A stretch of DNA of 12,500 nt from Penaeus vannamei. Lineage: Eukaryota; Arthropoda; Malacostraca; Decapoda; Penaeidae. The first letter of the stretch is position 1; the number at the start of each line of letters is the position of its first letter. A model generated the notes under the pieces. The model saw only the letters and a program-made list of their open reading frames with translations, was not told where the DNA came from and ran no database searches. The stretch spans positions 23,326,228-23,338,727 of the forward strand of contig NC_091560.1 in NCBI RefSeq assembly GCF_042767895.1. The letters run 5' to 3'. Position numbers and translations under genes: made by a program. Shown in pieces: positions 1-10,109 of this stretch.

Positions 1-3000
1 TCTTCATCATTTCTGATATTTGCTACAAAAATCTTAGGAAATTCCGTATTACTACAGCATGAATTCTTACTAAAGCGACTTAAATCCTCAGATATGTTTC
101 TTGAACTGTGACTTGGTATTGCTTAATGGTCTCAGTTAAATGCCAGCGCGCGGTTCGAGTTGGAGAGACCTGCACGTACTCGCAGCAGTCCGCGATGGAC
201 AGTTCAGACAGGAGTTCAATAAGTCGACTACGAAACTTGAGGTTGCTATAGTTGGATCAGAGTTGATAACATCTGCACATTGATACTAGGAATATGAAGA
301 GAGGATTCATAGTCACATGTGGTATATTTCCATTTGACTAACTTATTACAAAATGCACTAACAAATATATTCAACTACCAGTTAGCCATTTTACACAGTC
401 ATTCGAAGAAGTCTATTATCAAAGTAAAATTAATCATCTTCCAAGGCATTTCAGCAGTCTGTGTAAGGATCGACTTGATGCGAAAGCCGACATGGATTTT
501 CTTTTTCTTTTTTTATCACATTTTCAGTTTACTTATAAAAAATCATCCTCACTATACGAGTCGATGTATTACGCATGCGTGAATTACTCCTTTTTTTGGT
601 TTAGGTTTTTATCGGTCGATACAATCTATTCTTCCGTCTTCTGCTGGCGCGGCGCCAGACCGAATTCCGCTTCCGTCTCTTCGCAGCAGTGTTTGGGATA
701 AATATAGTTTAAACGAGAAATCGTAAGCTTAGTTTGTTCCGCCCGTTGCTGATAATTCTTCCATTATGATCGTTATTTTCCATAAACATTCTTAATGACA
801 GCGCTGAAAAGACGTATCAAAACTATTAAAATGTTTGGTTGACTTATTTAAGCCCATTACGGATAATCTTCATATTCCTCCTGCATTCATTATTTTCTTG
901 TGGATGAGGCGAGAGCCTAGGCAGTTTGTGTCAGCAGATCATGTCTTGGCGCAATTCCAGAGACGTAGGATCATGCAACTCTTTGCCGTCTATACTTCTG
1001 CTTCGAAGGAAATTTGATAAACGGAAAGAAGGAATAAAATATGATAATCATAATAGTAGTATTAGTGCAGTTACAACACAATTGCAAAAATTTGAAACGC
1101 TTACTTCAAGAGATTTATAGATAGTCAAGCAAAAGAGGATTAAATGAAGTATAATGAATATAATGTAAAGTTATAGTTAGCAGTAGTCAACACCTCGGAA
1201 AGAAATGTATAAATGAACAGGGAATGGAACAAGGGAGATCATTCATTTGTCTGGTAAAGCACATTAATGAAGAACAAAAAAACGAATAAAAATCTGCCAT
1301 TATAAGCACTTCTAATTCCTTGTATAAGTAATAATAGCGATGATAGCGATAATCATTTTATAAATAGTAATAAAAATTGGAACAAGAGCTTTATTCTTAT
1401 ATTTAATTTGATTACTGTCATCAGTAACCTTTCGTAAATGTTGTTTTTATAAAACTGAAATGTAGGGCAGAAACATACGTATAACCTTATAATATATAAA
1501 TGTCGAAAAAATACACAAAAATATGTTCAGTACACAGCACAAGAAAATAATTTGTGGCTGATATGAAGATTACCCCCTCTTCCTAAAGTGTAAAGTCTTA
1601 CAGAATATATTTTCCTGGAAACACTGACGGTATAAACATGATTCTGACACGCTCTCATCATTTTATTCACCAAATTCCCATTTTAAACTGTTTTCCATCT
1701 AGTAGAAGCATATGATATATTACCTATTTTGGATTAAGTGATGGTCATACTTCCCACATTTTGTTTATTAATTATTTGAAAACAAAAGATGCGAAATATG
1801 CATTAGTCTGGGTGTCGTTAGGGTATCAACACTCGTGTTGACTGTCAATTTGGATTTTGTGGCATTTAATGCTACAAAACAAAAGCTTAACAAGCTTAAA
1901 ATATTCAGACACTTTTCACATCATTTTACCAGCATGCATGTTCCATATTTTGGGGAATACGTACATGTGTGAGTGCAGTAAATGGTATTCCAAATTTGCT
2001 TATGCACAAGACGTATAGGAAATTACTTTTATTCCATTTAGAATTTGCTTTTGCGAACTGGTCGGTGACGTTTTGACGTTTACCAATTTTATATAGGCAA
2101 TAGGCCAATTTGTTCATATTTATTTAATAAGAAAATCGATATGAAGGAACATTAAATATAGTTTATACTTAAATTAGGGAAAAGAGACTGTAAAAGATCT
2201 AGAGACAGGTAATCTTTGGAGGTTTACGTTCTTGTTCATCATTTTCAAAAATCAGCTCCATAAATACTTTACTATAATATCCTCGGCATATTCTCCCTAT
2301 TAGTGGCTGTCAAGTTCATTTATTCCCGGTGCACTCTCCCATGTTCTTCTTGAAATCCTCAAAATAAGCACCAAGGGTGTGGGGTTTAGGTGAATGAGGA
2401 AACCCTGCAGCTCATTTTTTCCATGGTTTCATCCCGTTTCACAAAGTAGCGTTCTCCCACGCAGTGAACATTCTGAAGAATTACATGACCTTAACTGTGG
2501 TCCGACAAAGACACCTTTGCGTAGGGTAGGGAACAAGTCTAAGAGTTACTAAGACAGAAGGGAAACTAAGAGAACGCGTCCTTGATTTCAAGGAGATGCT
2601 ACTCTTTCCGGCTACAAATAATTCTAACTATCGAAAATAAGTACCTTTCAAATAGTTGTTCCTGGTTCCTTGACTTATACCATATATTTAGAAAATAGAT
2701 AACCAGGGAAATATTTGTCATAAAGCAGCAACACTATGACGTACTTGATTTCTGTTTCTATAAGTAAGATTTATATGGAATGTAAAAGGTGTCTCGTAGA
2801 AGCAAATGTTCAGGCCTATTGATTATTCCTTAAATTTCTTCCAAGTAAGACGCGTAAATCAGGAGAAAATATTAAATTCAACCTGTAACAGATACACCAT
2901 ATATCTTTTCCTCGACTAACATTTTTCCAGGAGAAAAAACAAAAACAAAAATATATTGATGAAGAATTTCCGTATTCATGAAAATAGTTATTAGTTCTAT

Positions 3001-3024
3001 TGTCCCGCGCACATGCTCCCTCTC

Positions 3025-3028
<4 letters not shown>
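1..3028. other. AT-rich intergenic DNA, no gene recognised
   Basis: No frame on either strand stays open beyond about 90 codons, and none of the short frames reads like a known family. The stretch is AT-rich, with scattered homopolymer runs such as the A-rich tract near 2931-2951. A T-rich run ending in CAG at about 495-527 resembles an arthropod 3' splice site, but no flanking exon can be recognised. I see no RNA gene and no transposon end. It may be intron or intergenic DNA; the sequence alone does not say which. Confidence 0.6.
644..658. repeat. GC-rich 7-bp inverted repeat
   Basis: CTGGCGC and GCGCCAG are separated by a single G, a perfect 15-base dyad. It lies in a small GC-rich island inside otherwise AT-rich DNA. 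It could be a protein-binding site or chance. No promoter or gene is visible beside it. Confidence 0.4.

Positions 3029-3116
<88 letters not shown>
3029..3116. repeat. (AT)n microsatellite, 88 bp
   Basis: Forty-four uninterrupted AT dinucleotides. The array is self-complementary, so either strand could fold into a hairpin. The apparent Ile-Tyr repeat frames across it are artefacts of the dinucleotide and not genes. Confidence 0.98.
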
Positions 3117-3119
<3 letters not shown>

Positions 3120-3136
3120 TGAATGCATGTGTACAA

Positions 3137-3289
<153 letters not shown>

Positions 3290-3352
3290 TGAATGTATGC
3301 ATATATAATACACACACACATACATTCACATAAATACATAAACACATACAAC

Positions 3353-3765
3353 TTGTTATAAGCCTTAATATTCTTAATGACTCTTCACGGATTGGAATTT
3401 CTATTTGATTATTTTCCTTCCAAATTCTCGGATCAACTTGTGGAAATTCTGCTTCGATATTTCCGACAATTTTAATTTAGTATGAATACATTCAATCAAA
3501 ACTATGACTTTAAGTTCTCTCTCTCCCTCTTTAAGTTATTGATTTTCTTTTTTTAATAATCAAATGAATTAACAAAAGCTTTCCTGAAATCAACCAGTCA
3601 TCGGCAGTGGTATTTCCGTGATTCACTGAAAATATTTCATACCTGACATAGAATAGGCTTTATAAAATCATTGGTCTGTTTGTTAAAAAGAGTCCGTCCT
3701 TATTTTATGTCTAAATACACGCCAGATTTAAACCGTAAGCTACACAGTATCATCTAGCGTAGGAT
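3353..3765. other. Unique AT-rich spacer, nothing recognised
   Basis: About 410 bases between two microsatellite clusters. It has no open frame of note, no transposon similarity that I recognise and no RNA gene. A small CT-rich patch lies at 3517-3530. Confidence 0.6.
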
Positions 3766-3883
3766 GTAGGTAGATAGATGATAAATAGATATATAGATAT
3801 GGATAGATAGAGAGAGAGGTTGGTAGGTTGGTAATTGGGCAGAAAGGCAGATATAGTTGACTATGTGTGTTTGTGCGTCTCTC

Positions 3884-3914
<31 letters not shown>
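3766..3914. repeat. GATA-type tetranucleotide repeats
   Basis: An imperfect GATA/GA-rich block (3766-3819) is followed after about 65 bases by a clean run of AGAT units (3885-3914). The clean run leads almost directly into the TG array at 3918, so this is one compound microsatellite locus. Confidence 0.9.
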
Positions 3915-3917
3915 CTC

Positions 3918-4373
<456 letters not shown>

Positions 4374-4480
4374 TTGCAACAGGAACGACGAAGGGAAGGG
4401 CAAGAAAACACACGAATATGCCGAAGGCCTTTTCACTATTGCTTCGTCAGGGCATATGTTACATGAGCTACATAGAGGAG
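4374..4480 (-). repeat. Downstream pseudo-LTR of the PLE
   Basis: Positions 4374-4427 match 6785-6838 in the same orientation with one clear internal difference (GCC versus GTC in the CGAAGG-containing part). They share the GCAACAGGAACGACG start. The copy continues beyond the match through the hammerhead-like region to about 4480, where a short TA run begins. The other copy lacks that continuation. The exact outer boundary at 4480 is uncertain. Confidence 0.8.
4416..4457 (-). ncRNA. Candidate type I hammerhead ribozyme in the PLE end repeat
   Basis: Read on the minus strand, stem I is formed by ATATGCC (4457-4451) and GGCATAT (4422-4416), seven perfect pairs. Then come the core CTGACGA (4450-4444), a short stem-loop AGCAATAGT (4443-4435), GAA (4434-4432), and the palindrome AAGGCCTT (4431-4424) in the place of stem III, followed by C at 4423. 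Self-cleavage would fall between 4423 and 4422. A stem III that is a bare palindrome cannot form a looped hairpin but can pair between two copies; dimeric action is known for hammerheads of this kind. Stem II is weak: only GC/GT pairing around AATA, with an extra A. Its location in a PLE end repeat fits established knowledge. Activity is not shown. Confidence 0.62.
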
Positions 4481-4502
4481 TATATATATAACTACTGGGT
4501 GA

Positions 4503-6419
4503 TCAGGTCACGTCGGTAATCAGGTGAGCGACGACCTTGGCTAATTTATGGCTCCCCGTAGCGGTGTTGATGTTGTTAGTTGTATGAATGAACGCCGCTT
4601 CTACCATCTTCCTTTGTCGTGGGGCCAGGCCTTGCTTTATGATGGAGGCCTGGGACCACTTCGGGAGGTGACCATCGGTGTCTGCGTGAACAACGAAGGC
4701 GCTTCTCGTGTCATGGCGTCGGAGAGCGCTGCGGTGTTGACTGATACGTTGTTCGTGCAGTCCTCGTGATGTCTCGCCTATGTATACCTTATCACAGCCC
4801 CCACAAGGTATGCTGTACACCTGGCTGAGGGGTCTGTTATGGTTTGACCTCTTCTCTCTCACGATGTCTCCGATCTTCTTGCCTGAAGACGTAGCTATCT
4901 TGAGAGTATGGCCCACCAGGGCCTGCAGGTGCTCAGTCAATTCCGAGTGGGGGATGATTATCCTCTGAGTTCTACTTTGTGTGTCCTCACCTCTCGGCCT
5001 GCTCATGATCTTCTCGGCCTTGCATCGGAGGTGGGTGAGCATGGAGCGGGGATAGTGGAGGTGTTGGAAGGTGTTATAGACGTGTTTCATCTCATCCTCC
5101 AAGAACTCAGGGCTGCATATTCTGAGGGCCCGGAGGAAGAAACCAATGACCACGCCTTCTTTGGTTCTCTTACTATGGGCAGAAAAATAGTGAATGAAAT
5201 CATCTTTATTTGTGGGTTTTCTGTATACTGAAAATACCGGTCCATTAGGTCTCCTGTGGATCATGGTGTCCAGGAAAGGGAGTTGTTCATCCCTCTCTTC
5301 TTCTGTGGTGAATTGGATGGAGGGGTGCACTGCATTGAGTCTGTGGAGGAGATCAGGCAGGTTCGTCCTGGTTGGTACTACAGCGAGGATGTCGTCCACG
5401 TAGCGGAGCCAGACCACGTTCCTTCCCACGATGTTACGGTAATGGTCGGCCTCGAGGGTTTCCATGAACAGCTGGGCAAGGACTGCTGAAAGTGGTGAAC
5501 CCATCGCAAGTCCCTGGATCTGTTCGTACTCGCGTCCTCTGAATTCGAACGGGCCAAACTCCACGCAGAGACGGATGAGTTTGATGTAGTCATCTATCTG
5601 TAGTGGTAGTTCGTTCTGGTCCATTCTTCTCAATGCTCGTTGTGCAGCTTTGATGGCCCCGTCGATTGGCACGTTCGTAAACAGCGACTTGACATCGAAG
5701 CTGACGAGCTTTTTGCACTTCATGCCGACACCTTGCAGTTTGGCCATCATATCCGAGGTGTTCGATAAATGGCAACCGCTGATGGAGTTTAGGGCGGCTG
5801 ACAGAGGAGCTGCGAGTTTCTTAGCCAGGCGGTGTGGAGCACTTCCGGTCCCGTTGGTGATGGGTCTCACAGGGTTACCTTCCTTGTGGGTCTTGATGCT
5901 CCCACGGATCGTTGGTACGCGTGGCGTCTCCTCGAGCAGGTGGAGCATGGACTTCCCCCTCTCTGAACCTCTCAGGACCTTCCTTGCTGCTCTGTTGAAT
6001 TCGAGGGATCTTTCCTCCGCATTCCCTCTTTTGGCTTTTCTGTAAGTATAAACATCAGAGAGCAGTATTTCCATTTTTGAGACATAATCAGTGTTATCAA
6101 TAATTACGACACCGCCACCCTTGTCAGCCGGAGCAATGACGATAGATTCGTCTCTGCCAAGTTCCTGTAGGGCCCTGGTGTACCTAGCAGGAATGGCAGG
6201 CTCGCGACCTTTGGCGCTGGCGACTGCACAGGTCACAACTCCCTGCAGGAATCCTCTTTCTAATGCAGAGAGATTTCTGCGGTAGTTGGACTCGATACAG
6301 TCAGCCATGCCTTTCCTAAGGGTACCGGTGTCAAGTTTCAAACCTAAAGACAAGGCTTGCCTTTGAGTGTCTGTGAGAGGTTTGTGTGATAGCTTAATTA
6401 TCATATCATCACGCACCAC
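4503..6419 (-). CDS. PLE polyprotein, reverse transcriptase plus GIY-YIG endonuclease
   Basis: The frame has 638 codons; its stop is at 4503-4505. The first codon taken here is GTG at 6419; the first in-frame ATG is codon 6 (6404), and the frame is open upstream to about 6455, so the real N-terminus lies in the adjoining broken part. RT landmarks are IAPADKGGGVVI (95-106), IKTHKEGNPVRPI (175-187), motif A FDVKSLFTNVP with Asp242, motif B QGLAMGSPLS (302-311), motif C YVDD (340-343), motif D PFLDTMI (381-387) and YRKPTNKDDF (399-408). A C-terminal GIY-YIG nuclease spans about 534-622: VYSIPC with a CxxC pair (Cys539, Cys542), YIG (546-548), Arg558, Glu607 and Asn617. The family copies RNA into DNA at a nicked target. 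All key residues I can check are present, but the missing N-terminus makes function of this copy doubtful. Confidence 0.93.
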   Translation of the reverse strand: MVRDDMIIKLSHKPLTDTQRQALSLGLKLDTGTLRKGMADCIESNYRRNLSALERGFLQGVVTCAVASAKGREPAIPARYTRALQELGRDESIVIAPADKGGGVVIIDNTDYVSKMEILLSDVYTYRKAKRGNAEERSLEFNRAARKVLRGSERGKSMLHLLEETPRVPTIRGSIKTHKEGNPVRPITNGTGSAPHRLAKKLAAPLSAALNSISGCHLSNTSDMMAKLQGVGMKCKKLVSFDVKSLFTNVPIDGAIKAAQRALRRMDQNELPLQIDDYIKLIRLCVEFGPFEFRGREYEQIQGLAMGSPLSAVLAQLFMETLEADHYRNIVGRNVVWLRYVDDILAVVPTRTNLPDLLHRLNAVHPSIQFTTEEERDEQLPFLDTMIHRRPNGPVFSVYRKPTNKDDFIHYFSAHSKRTKEGVVIGFFLRALRICSPEFLEDEMKHVYNTFQHLHYPRSMLTHLRCKAEKIMSRPRGEDTQSRTQRIIIPHSELTEHLQALVGHTLKIATSSGKKIGDIVREKRSNHNRPLSQVYSIPCGGCDKVYIGETSRGLHEQRISQHRSALRRHDTRSAFVVHADTDGHLPKWSQASIIKQGLAPRQRKMVEAAFIHTTNNINTATGSHKLAKVVAHLITDVT

Positions 6420-6420
6420 T

Positions 6421-6774
6421 TTAGACCACCCACTGTTGGTACAAGCTACCTCTAATTATCCTCTTGTGTCTCGCCTTCTGTGACTCGTCCTCTTTTCTAA
6501 GTTCGTGGGGAAGGTGGACTCCCGGAAGGCGGCTCCTCAGCGTCTCCATCTCGTCGATGCACTCACTAATCCCTTCCCTTAGGTAACACTTAGCACTTTC
6601 AGGAAAAGAGTGAGACTTACCTTTGAGATGGGGGGGTGCGCTGCGAGGGAGAACTTGCTCCTTCACGCACTCCTTCAGGAACCTCGTGCGGTTTCTGATG
6701 CTTTAGAGCTTTCGTCGTGTGATGAATTCTCGCTCCTCGCCATCGTTGTTGAAGAACACATGTGTGGAATTCAT
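6421..6774 (-). pseudogene. Broken N-terminal part of the PLE protein
   Basis: A minus-strand frame starts with ATG at 6774, 11 bases inside the upstream end repeat. It begins MNSTHVFF, meets a TAA at 6703-6705 after codon 23, and then stays open to a TAA at 6423-6421. The part after the first stop (SIRNRTRFLKECV, later ECIDEMETLRSRLPG and KARHKRIIRG) resembles the basic N-terminal region that precedes RT in PLEs. The RT frame is offset by one base and opens at about 6455, so the two frames overlap at 6421-6455 and a single-base frame change lies there. A short intron is an alternative, since some Penelope elements have one, but no clear GT-AG pair stands out. Two lesions therefore separate the start codon from the RT domain. 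Confidence 0.7.
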
Positions 6775-6784
6775 GTTGAACAGA

Positions 6785-6836
6785 TTGCAACAGGAACGAC
6801 GAAGGGAAGGGCAAGAAAACACACGAATATGTCGAA

Positions 6837-6839
<3 letters not shown>
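6785..6839 (-). repeat. Upstream pseudo-LTR of the PLE, truncated
   Basis: This is the second copy of the 54-bp direct repeat found at 4374-4427. It ends in CGAAGGC followed directly by an AT array. It lacks the CTGACGA core and stem II of the hammerhead present in the other copy. The PLE start codon at 6774 lies just inside it. Confidence 0.85.
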
Positions 6840-7412
<573 letters not shown>

Positions 7413-7429
7413 TCGCAATCAACCCTCTA

Positions 7430-8548
7430 CATTAAGGCGAAATCTTCACCTGCTACTCTCTCAACCAGAAGCCCCTCAACTCTGCAGCCTTCCATGGCAT
7501 AAAGAAGTACTCCGCTGTTTGACTGACTTGTTCCAATGTTAAAGTCTCGAGGAAAAGATGCCCCCCACCCGGGTTACAGGGTGCCGCAGCCATGGGAACC
7601 ACAGCTAATGTCCATAATCGCAAACAGTCTCTCAAAAACAAAGGCCCAAAGTTCTCGCAATGACCTAAGTTGTTTACAGGAAACTATTACAACAAAGGTA
7701 AACGATAAAGATGTAGCTGCATACTTTACTTATGGGTCGGTTGATCCACGCTCGGCCAGAGCGGGTGCTGCATTTCTCATTGATGATGAAACACATACCC
7801 ACTGAATAAGCGACAATGCAACGATCCTACAGGCGGAGCTCTACGCAATCAAGTCAGCACTTAGTCATGCACTCGTCCGTCCTGAGACCTCCATATATAT
7901 CTTCATTGATTCACGTACAACAATTCATGCATTACAAAGCAGTCCTCCTTGACAATGTTAGACTCATCACATCTATTCTGTACCGCATACAGCTCTCCGA
8001 GCAAGGAAAGTCCGTTTGCCTGTACTGGACTCCAATCCATGTTGGAATCGAAAAGAATGAAATGGTGGACAGAGCCGCAAAGGAAAGCCTTCAATCTCAG
8101 CCATTCACTACGATCAAACCCAGCGTCAGCCAGGTGAAGACCACAGCCAAGAACATCATATGAAATAGAATGTATCAGACACTTAGTCTGGGAACAAGCC
8201 TCATCGCCATCCGCGAACTGGACAATAACAGACTAAGAAACCATTACCATTCCACGTACTATGCCCAGGAAAGCAGCAGTCATCATCCATAGACTCCGCC
8301 TCGGCTACAGATGTAGCTGGGAAATTGAAGACTGAATACCAAAAGAATGTTGCCACTGTGAAATAGTAATCAGTTACCCTCTCATACATTACTTCCTTGA
8401 TTGTGCGGCTCTCAACGACATCCGTCCACCTTAATTCAGCAATGTCATTGCTGATACACCGCAGAGAGAAGCTACTGCAGCTCGGTGTGCTAAGATCCTG
8501 TTGGAGACAAAATTCCCTAACGTCCTTTCTCACTGCACCCCCTCCTAG
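7430..8548 (+). pseudogene. LINE ORF2 C-terminal remnant: RNase H and CCHC finger
   Basis: Coding similarity runs through three frames. The first frame holds the RNase H start (FTYGSVDPRSARAG, 7725 on), the QAELYAIKSAL glutamate (7836-7838) and the IFIDSRTTI aspartate (7908-7910). The frame changes near 7945; WTPIHVGIEKNEMVDRAAK follows, with its Asp at 8068-8070. A further change near 8250 leads to AAVIIHRLRLGYRCSW and CCHCEIVISYPLIHYFLDC (8348-8404), a zinc finger-like motif. The first catalytic Asp is Tyr (TAT, 7731-7733). In-frame stops include TGA at 7803 and 8161, probably former Trp codons, plus TGA 8333 and TAA 8432. The natural end seems to be TAG at 8546-8548. This is a dead copy. 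The part before about 7700 is less certain. Confidence 0.8.
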
Positions 8549-8715
8549 ATAAGCCTATGTATAACTTCATTCTCACTCTGATCCCACATACCTTGCTATG
8601 TAATCATCTACTTTATTATTACTCTGTATCAAGTCACATACTATAGTACAACAAATAAAGTACATAAGCTGGGCGGCAACAGCAAAGCCCAGACTTCCTT
8701 AACCAGGGGTAGTAA

Positions 8716-8720
<5 letters not shown>
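8549..8720 (+). other. LINE 3' UTR with polyadenylation signal
   Basis: About 170 bases follow the ORF2 stop, with AATAAA at 8654-8659 and a GGGCGGCAACAGCAAAGCCC stretch after it. It then runs into TTAA and a TA microsatellite. LINE 3' ends commonly finish in A-rich or simple-repeat tails, so the TA array may have grown from this tail. Confidence 0.6.

Positions 8721-8775
<55 letters not shown>
8721..8775. repeat. (TA)n microsatellite, 55 bp, between LINE and gypsy element
   Basis: An uninterrupted TA array joins the LINE 3' end directly to a gypsy LTR that has lost its first ~77 bases. Either the LINE tail expanded into the LTR or a deletion or rearrangement ended in the array. Confidence 0.95.
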
Positions 8776-8778
<3 letters not shown>

Positions 8779-8878
8779 GCGAAATCATCATTGACCTCTC
8801 GGTTGTGGACCTGACGACTTGTGTGCTTGGTCGCTCGTCAATAGAGATAAAATCCAGTTTGGTTTTATAACCTCTACA
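8775..8878 (+). repeat. 5' LTR, truncated at its left end
   Basis: It matches 10990-11095 from GAGGCGAAATCATCATT to the terminal CTCTACA. The first ~77 bases present in the 3' copy are missing and a TA array stands in their place. The polyadenylation hexamer AATAAA of the 3' copy is AATAGA-like here. Confidence 0.88.
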
Positions 8879-8879
8879 T

Positions 8880-8896
8880 TGGTAACCCTCGGTGCG
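8880..8896 (+). other. Probable primer-binding site (tRNA-Trp-like)
   Basis: Directly after the LTR end CTACA and one T comes TGGTAACCCTCGGTGCG. The complement of the 3' end of arthropod and vertebrate tRNA-Trp starts TGGTGACCCCGACGT, so the first nine bases agree at eight positions and the rest agrees only with small gaps. Primer-binding sites of LTR elements lie at this place and start with TGG. Decay makes the tRNA identity tentative. Confidence 0.5.
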
Positions 8897-8913
8897 AACT
8901 AAGTTTCTGCAAA

Positions 8914-9560
8914 ATGTCAGCCACATACAGATCACTACCAATCTGCTCTCCGACCAGCCTGCTGGAATGGTTCTTCCAAGTGGAACAGTAATTCCTCCTC
9001 AGGAATATCACCTCAAAATTCCACATGCTGGTCACGAACCTCCCACCCAAACTCATTTTGACTGTCGGCGACCTCCCGAAGGACCCATGACGAACTCAAG
9101 GAGGCAATCCTCAGATGCGCTGTGCCTAACCCTGTAACTGGCTTGACCTCCTTCCTCTCGTCTGAAAACACAAACAGACGAAATCCTTCGCCACTTTCAG
9201 CGCCTCCTCAACTGCACTGGGACAACATTTCCACCAGACATAATGTGCACCCTCTTCCTCAAACGGTTGCCTGCTAATATCCTGCAAATCCTGCTGGTGT
9301 CAGACCTCCTGCTGGAGCCGCTAGTAGATGCAATGATCGCAGCCAAGGCACCCACATTAGCAACAGTGTCCGCCGCAACTGCCACCCCCGCCGTGACGAT
9401 GGAATCTCTTGCAGCCCAGGTCACTGCACTGTTTGAAGCTGTACAAAGATTGACCACAAAGGAAACTTCACATCCCCAGCTTCGATCTCGCACTCCTTCC
9501 CCGCCACGCAGTGACAGGAACTCCAAACATCAGGTCAGCCTCCGCCCGGCCTCCCACAAG
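8914..9560 (+). pseudogene. gypsy gag remnant
   Basis: An ATG at 8914 follows the primer-binding site by 17 bases and starts MSATYRSLP, with LLEWFFQVEQ before a TAA at 8989-8991. The frame then changes several times. Recognisable capsid-like pieces are ELKEAILRCAVPNPVTGL, FPPDIMCTLFLKRLPANIL (from about 9231), ALFEAVQRLTTKE and SRTPSPPR near 9500. The order and spacing fit capsid of CsRn1/Kabuki-like gypsy elements. No zinc knuckle is visible; the sequence jumps directly to RNase H. Confidence 0.72.
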
Positions 9561-9910
9561 GATAAACGCCTTTGACACTGCCATCGGTGCCGTCCTCCAG
9601 CAACGTCGGGGGAAGGAATGGCAACCTTTTGCTTTCTATTCACAGACTCTGTCGCCTCGCCAGTCATGGTATAGCGCCTTCGGTAGGGAGCTCCTGGCAG
9701 GTTACAGTGAGGTATTTTCAGTTATATGTGGAGGCAAAGGATTTCCATATCTTGACTGACCATAAGCCCCTCATCTTCGCCCTACACTCGAGGACCCGCC
9801 GCCAATCCCCTCGCGAGGAGTGCCACCTGGACTACATTTCGCAGTTCACAACGGACATCTGAAACATTCGGGGGGCGGACAACGAGGCCGCCGATGCTCT
9901 GTCGAGGGTT
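9559..9910 (+). pseudogene. gypsy pol remnant: RNase H domain
   Basis: The domain starts abruptly with INAFDTAIGAVLQQ; the usual first catalytic Asp is Asn here (AAC, 9565-9567). FAFYSQTLSP and GRELLAGY follow, with the conserved Glu. The frame changes near 9720, after which FHILTDHKPLIFAL (Asp at 9758-9760) and RGADNEAADALSRV are read. A TGA at 9860-9862 stands where Arg is usual. The RT finger and palm that should precede it are gone: protease and RT, normally more than 1.5 kb, are absent between the gag end and this point. Confidence 0.85.
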
Positions 9911-10109
9911 ATATCCGCAGCAACCCTCACCAACGACACAGTGGATTATGATCTGGTCAGCAGCGAGTAACGGCAGGACTCGACCGTGACTCCTTTCATA
10001 GAGGGCCAGATTTCCCTTAACCATGAGATAGTTAGGATCCCGAATTTCTGCGATGACCTCTGCGACGTGTCCCTTGGCTACCCTCGCCCATACATCCCGC
10101 CTTCCCTCC

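Larger units (their letters stand above)
4374..6839 (-). mobile_element. Penelope-like retroelement (PLE) with RT and GIY-YIG endonuclease
   Basis: The unit contains, in minus-strand order, a 54-bp end repeat (6785-6838), a broken N-terminal coding part, a 638-codon RT/GIY-YIG frame, a short 3' untranslated piece and a second copy of the end repeat with a candidate hammerhead ribozyme. PLEs are known to be flanked by such pseudo-LTRs and often carry hammerhead motifs. The RT lies next to a C-terminal GIY-YIG nuclease, which separates this group from LINEs and LTR elements. The 5' side abuts an AT array at 6840; the 3' side meets unique DNA at 4373. The unbroken RT frame suggests this is the youngest element in the window. 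Confidence 0.92.

Noticed and set aside
119..162. Pol III-like A and B boxes (TTGCTTAATGG and GGTTCGAGTTG), suggesting a tRNA or SINE
   Set aside because: The boxes are only 22 bases apart, each has mismatches, no acceptor stem can be folded around them, and no A-rich or simple-repeat tail follows at a SINE-like distance.
495..527. Polypyrimidine tract ending in CAG, like a 3' splice site
   Set aside because: No coding exon follows; all frames after it stop quickly and show no family similarity. T-rich runs ending in CAG are common in AT-rich DNA.
835..1120. Short open frames of 60-64 codons near 0.9 kb
   Set aside because: They have no family similarity and are of a length expected by chance.
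4548..6285. Plus-strand and off-frame minus-strand open frames inside the PLE
   Set aside because: They overlap the RT/GIY-YIG frame, whose motifs settle the coding strand and frame.
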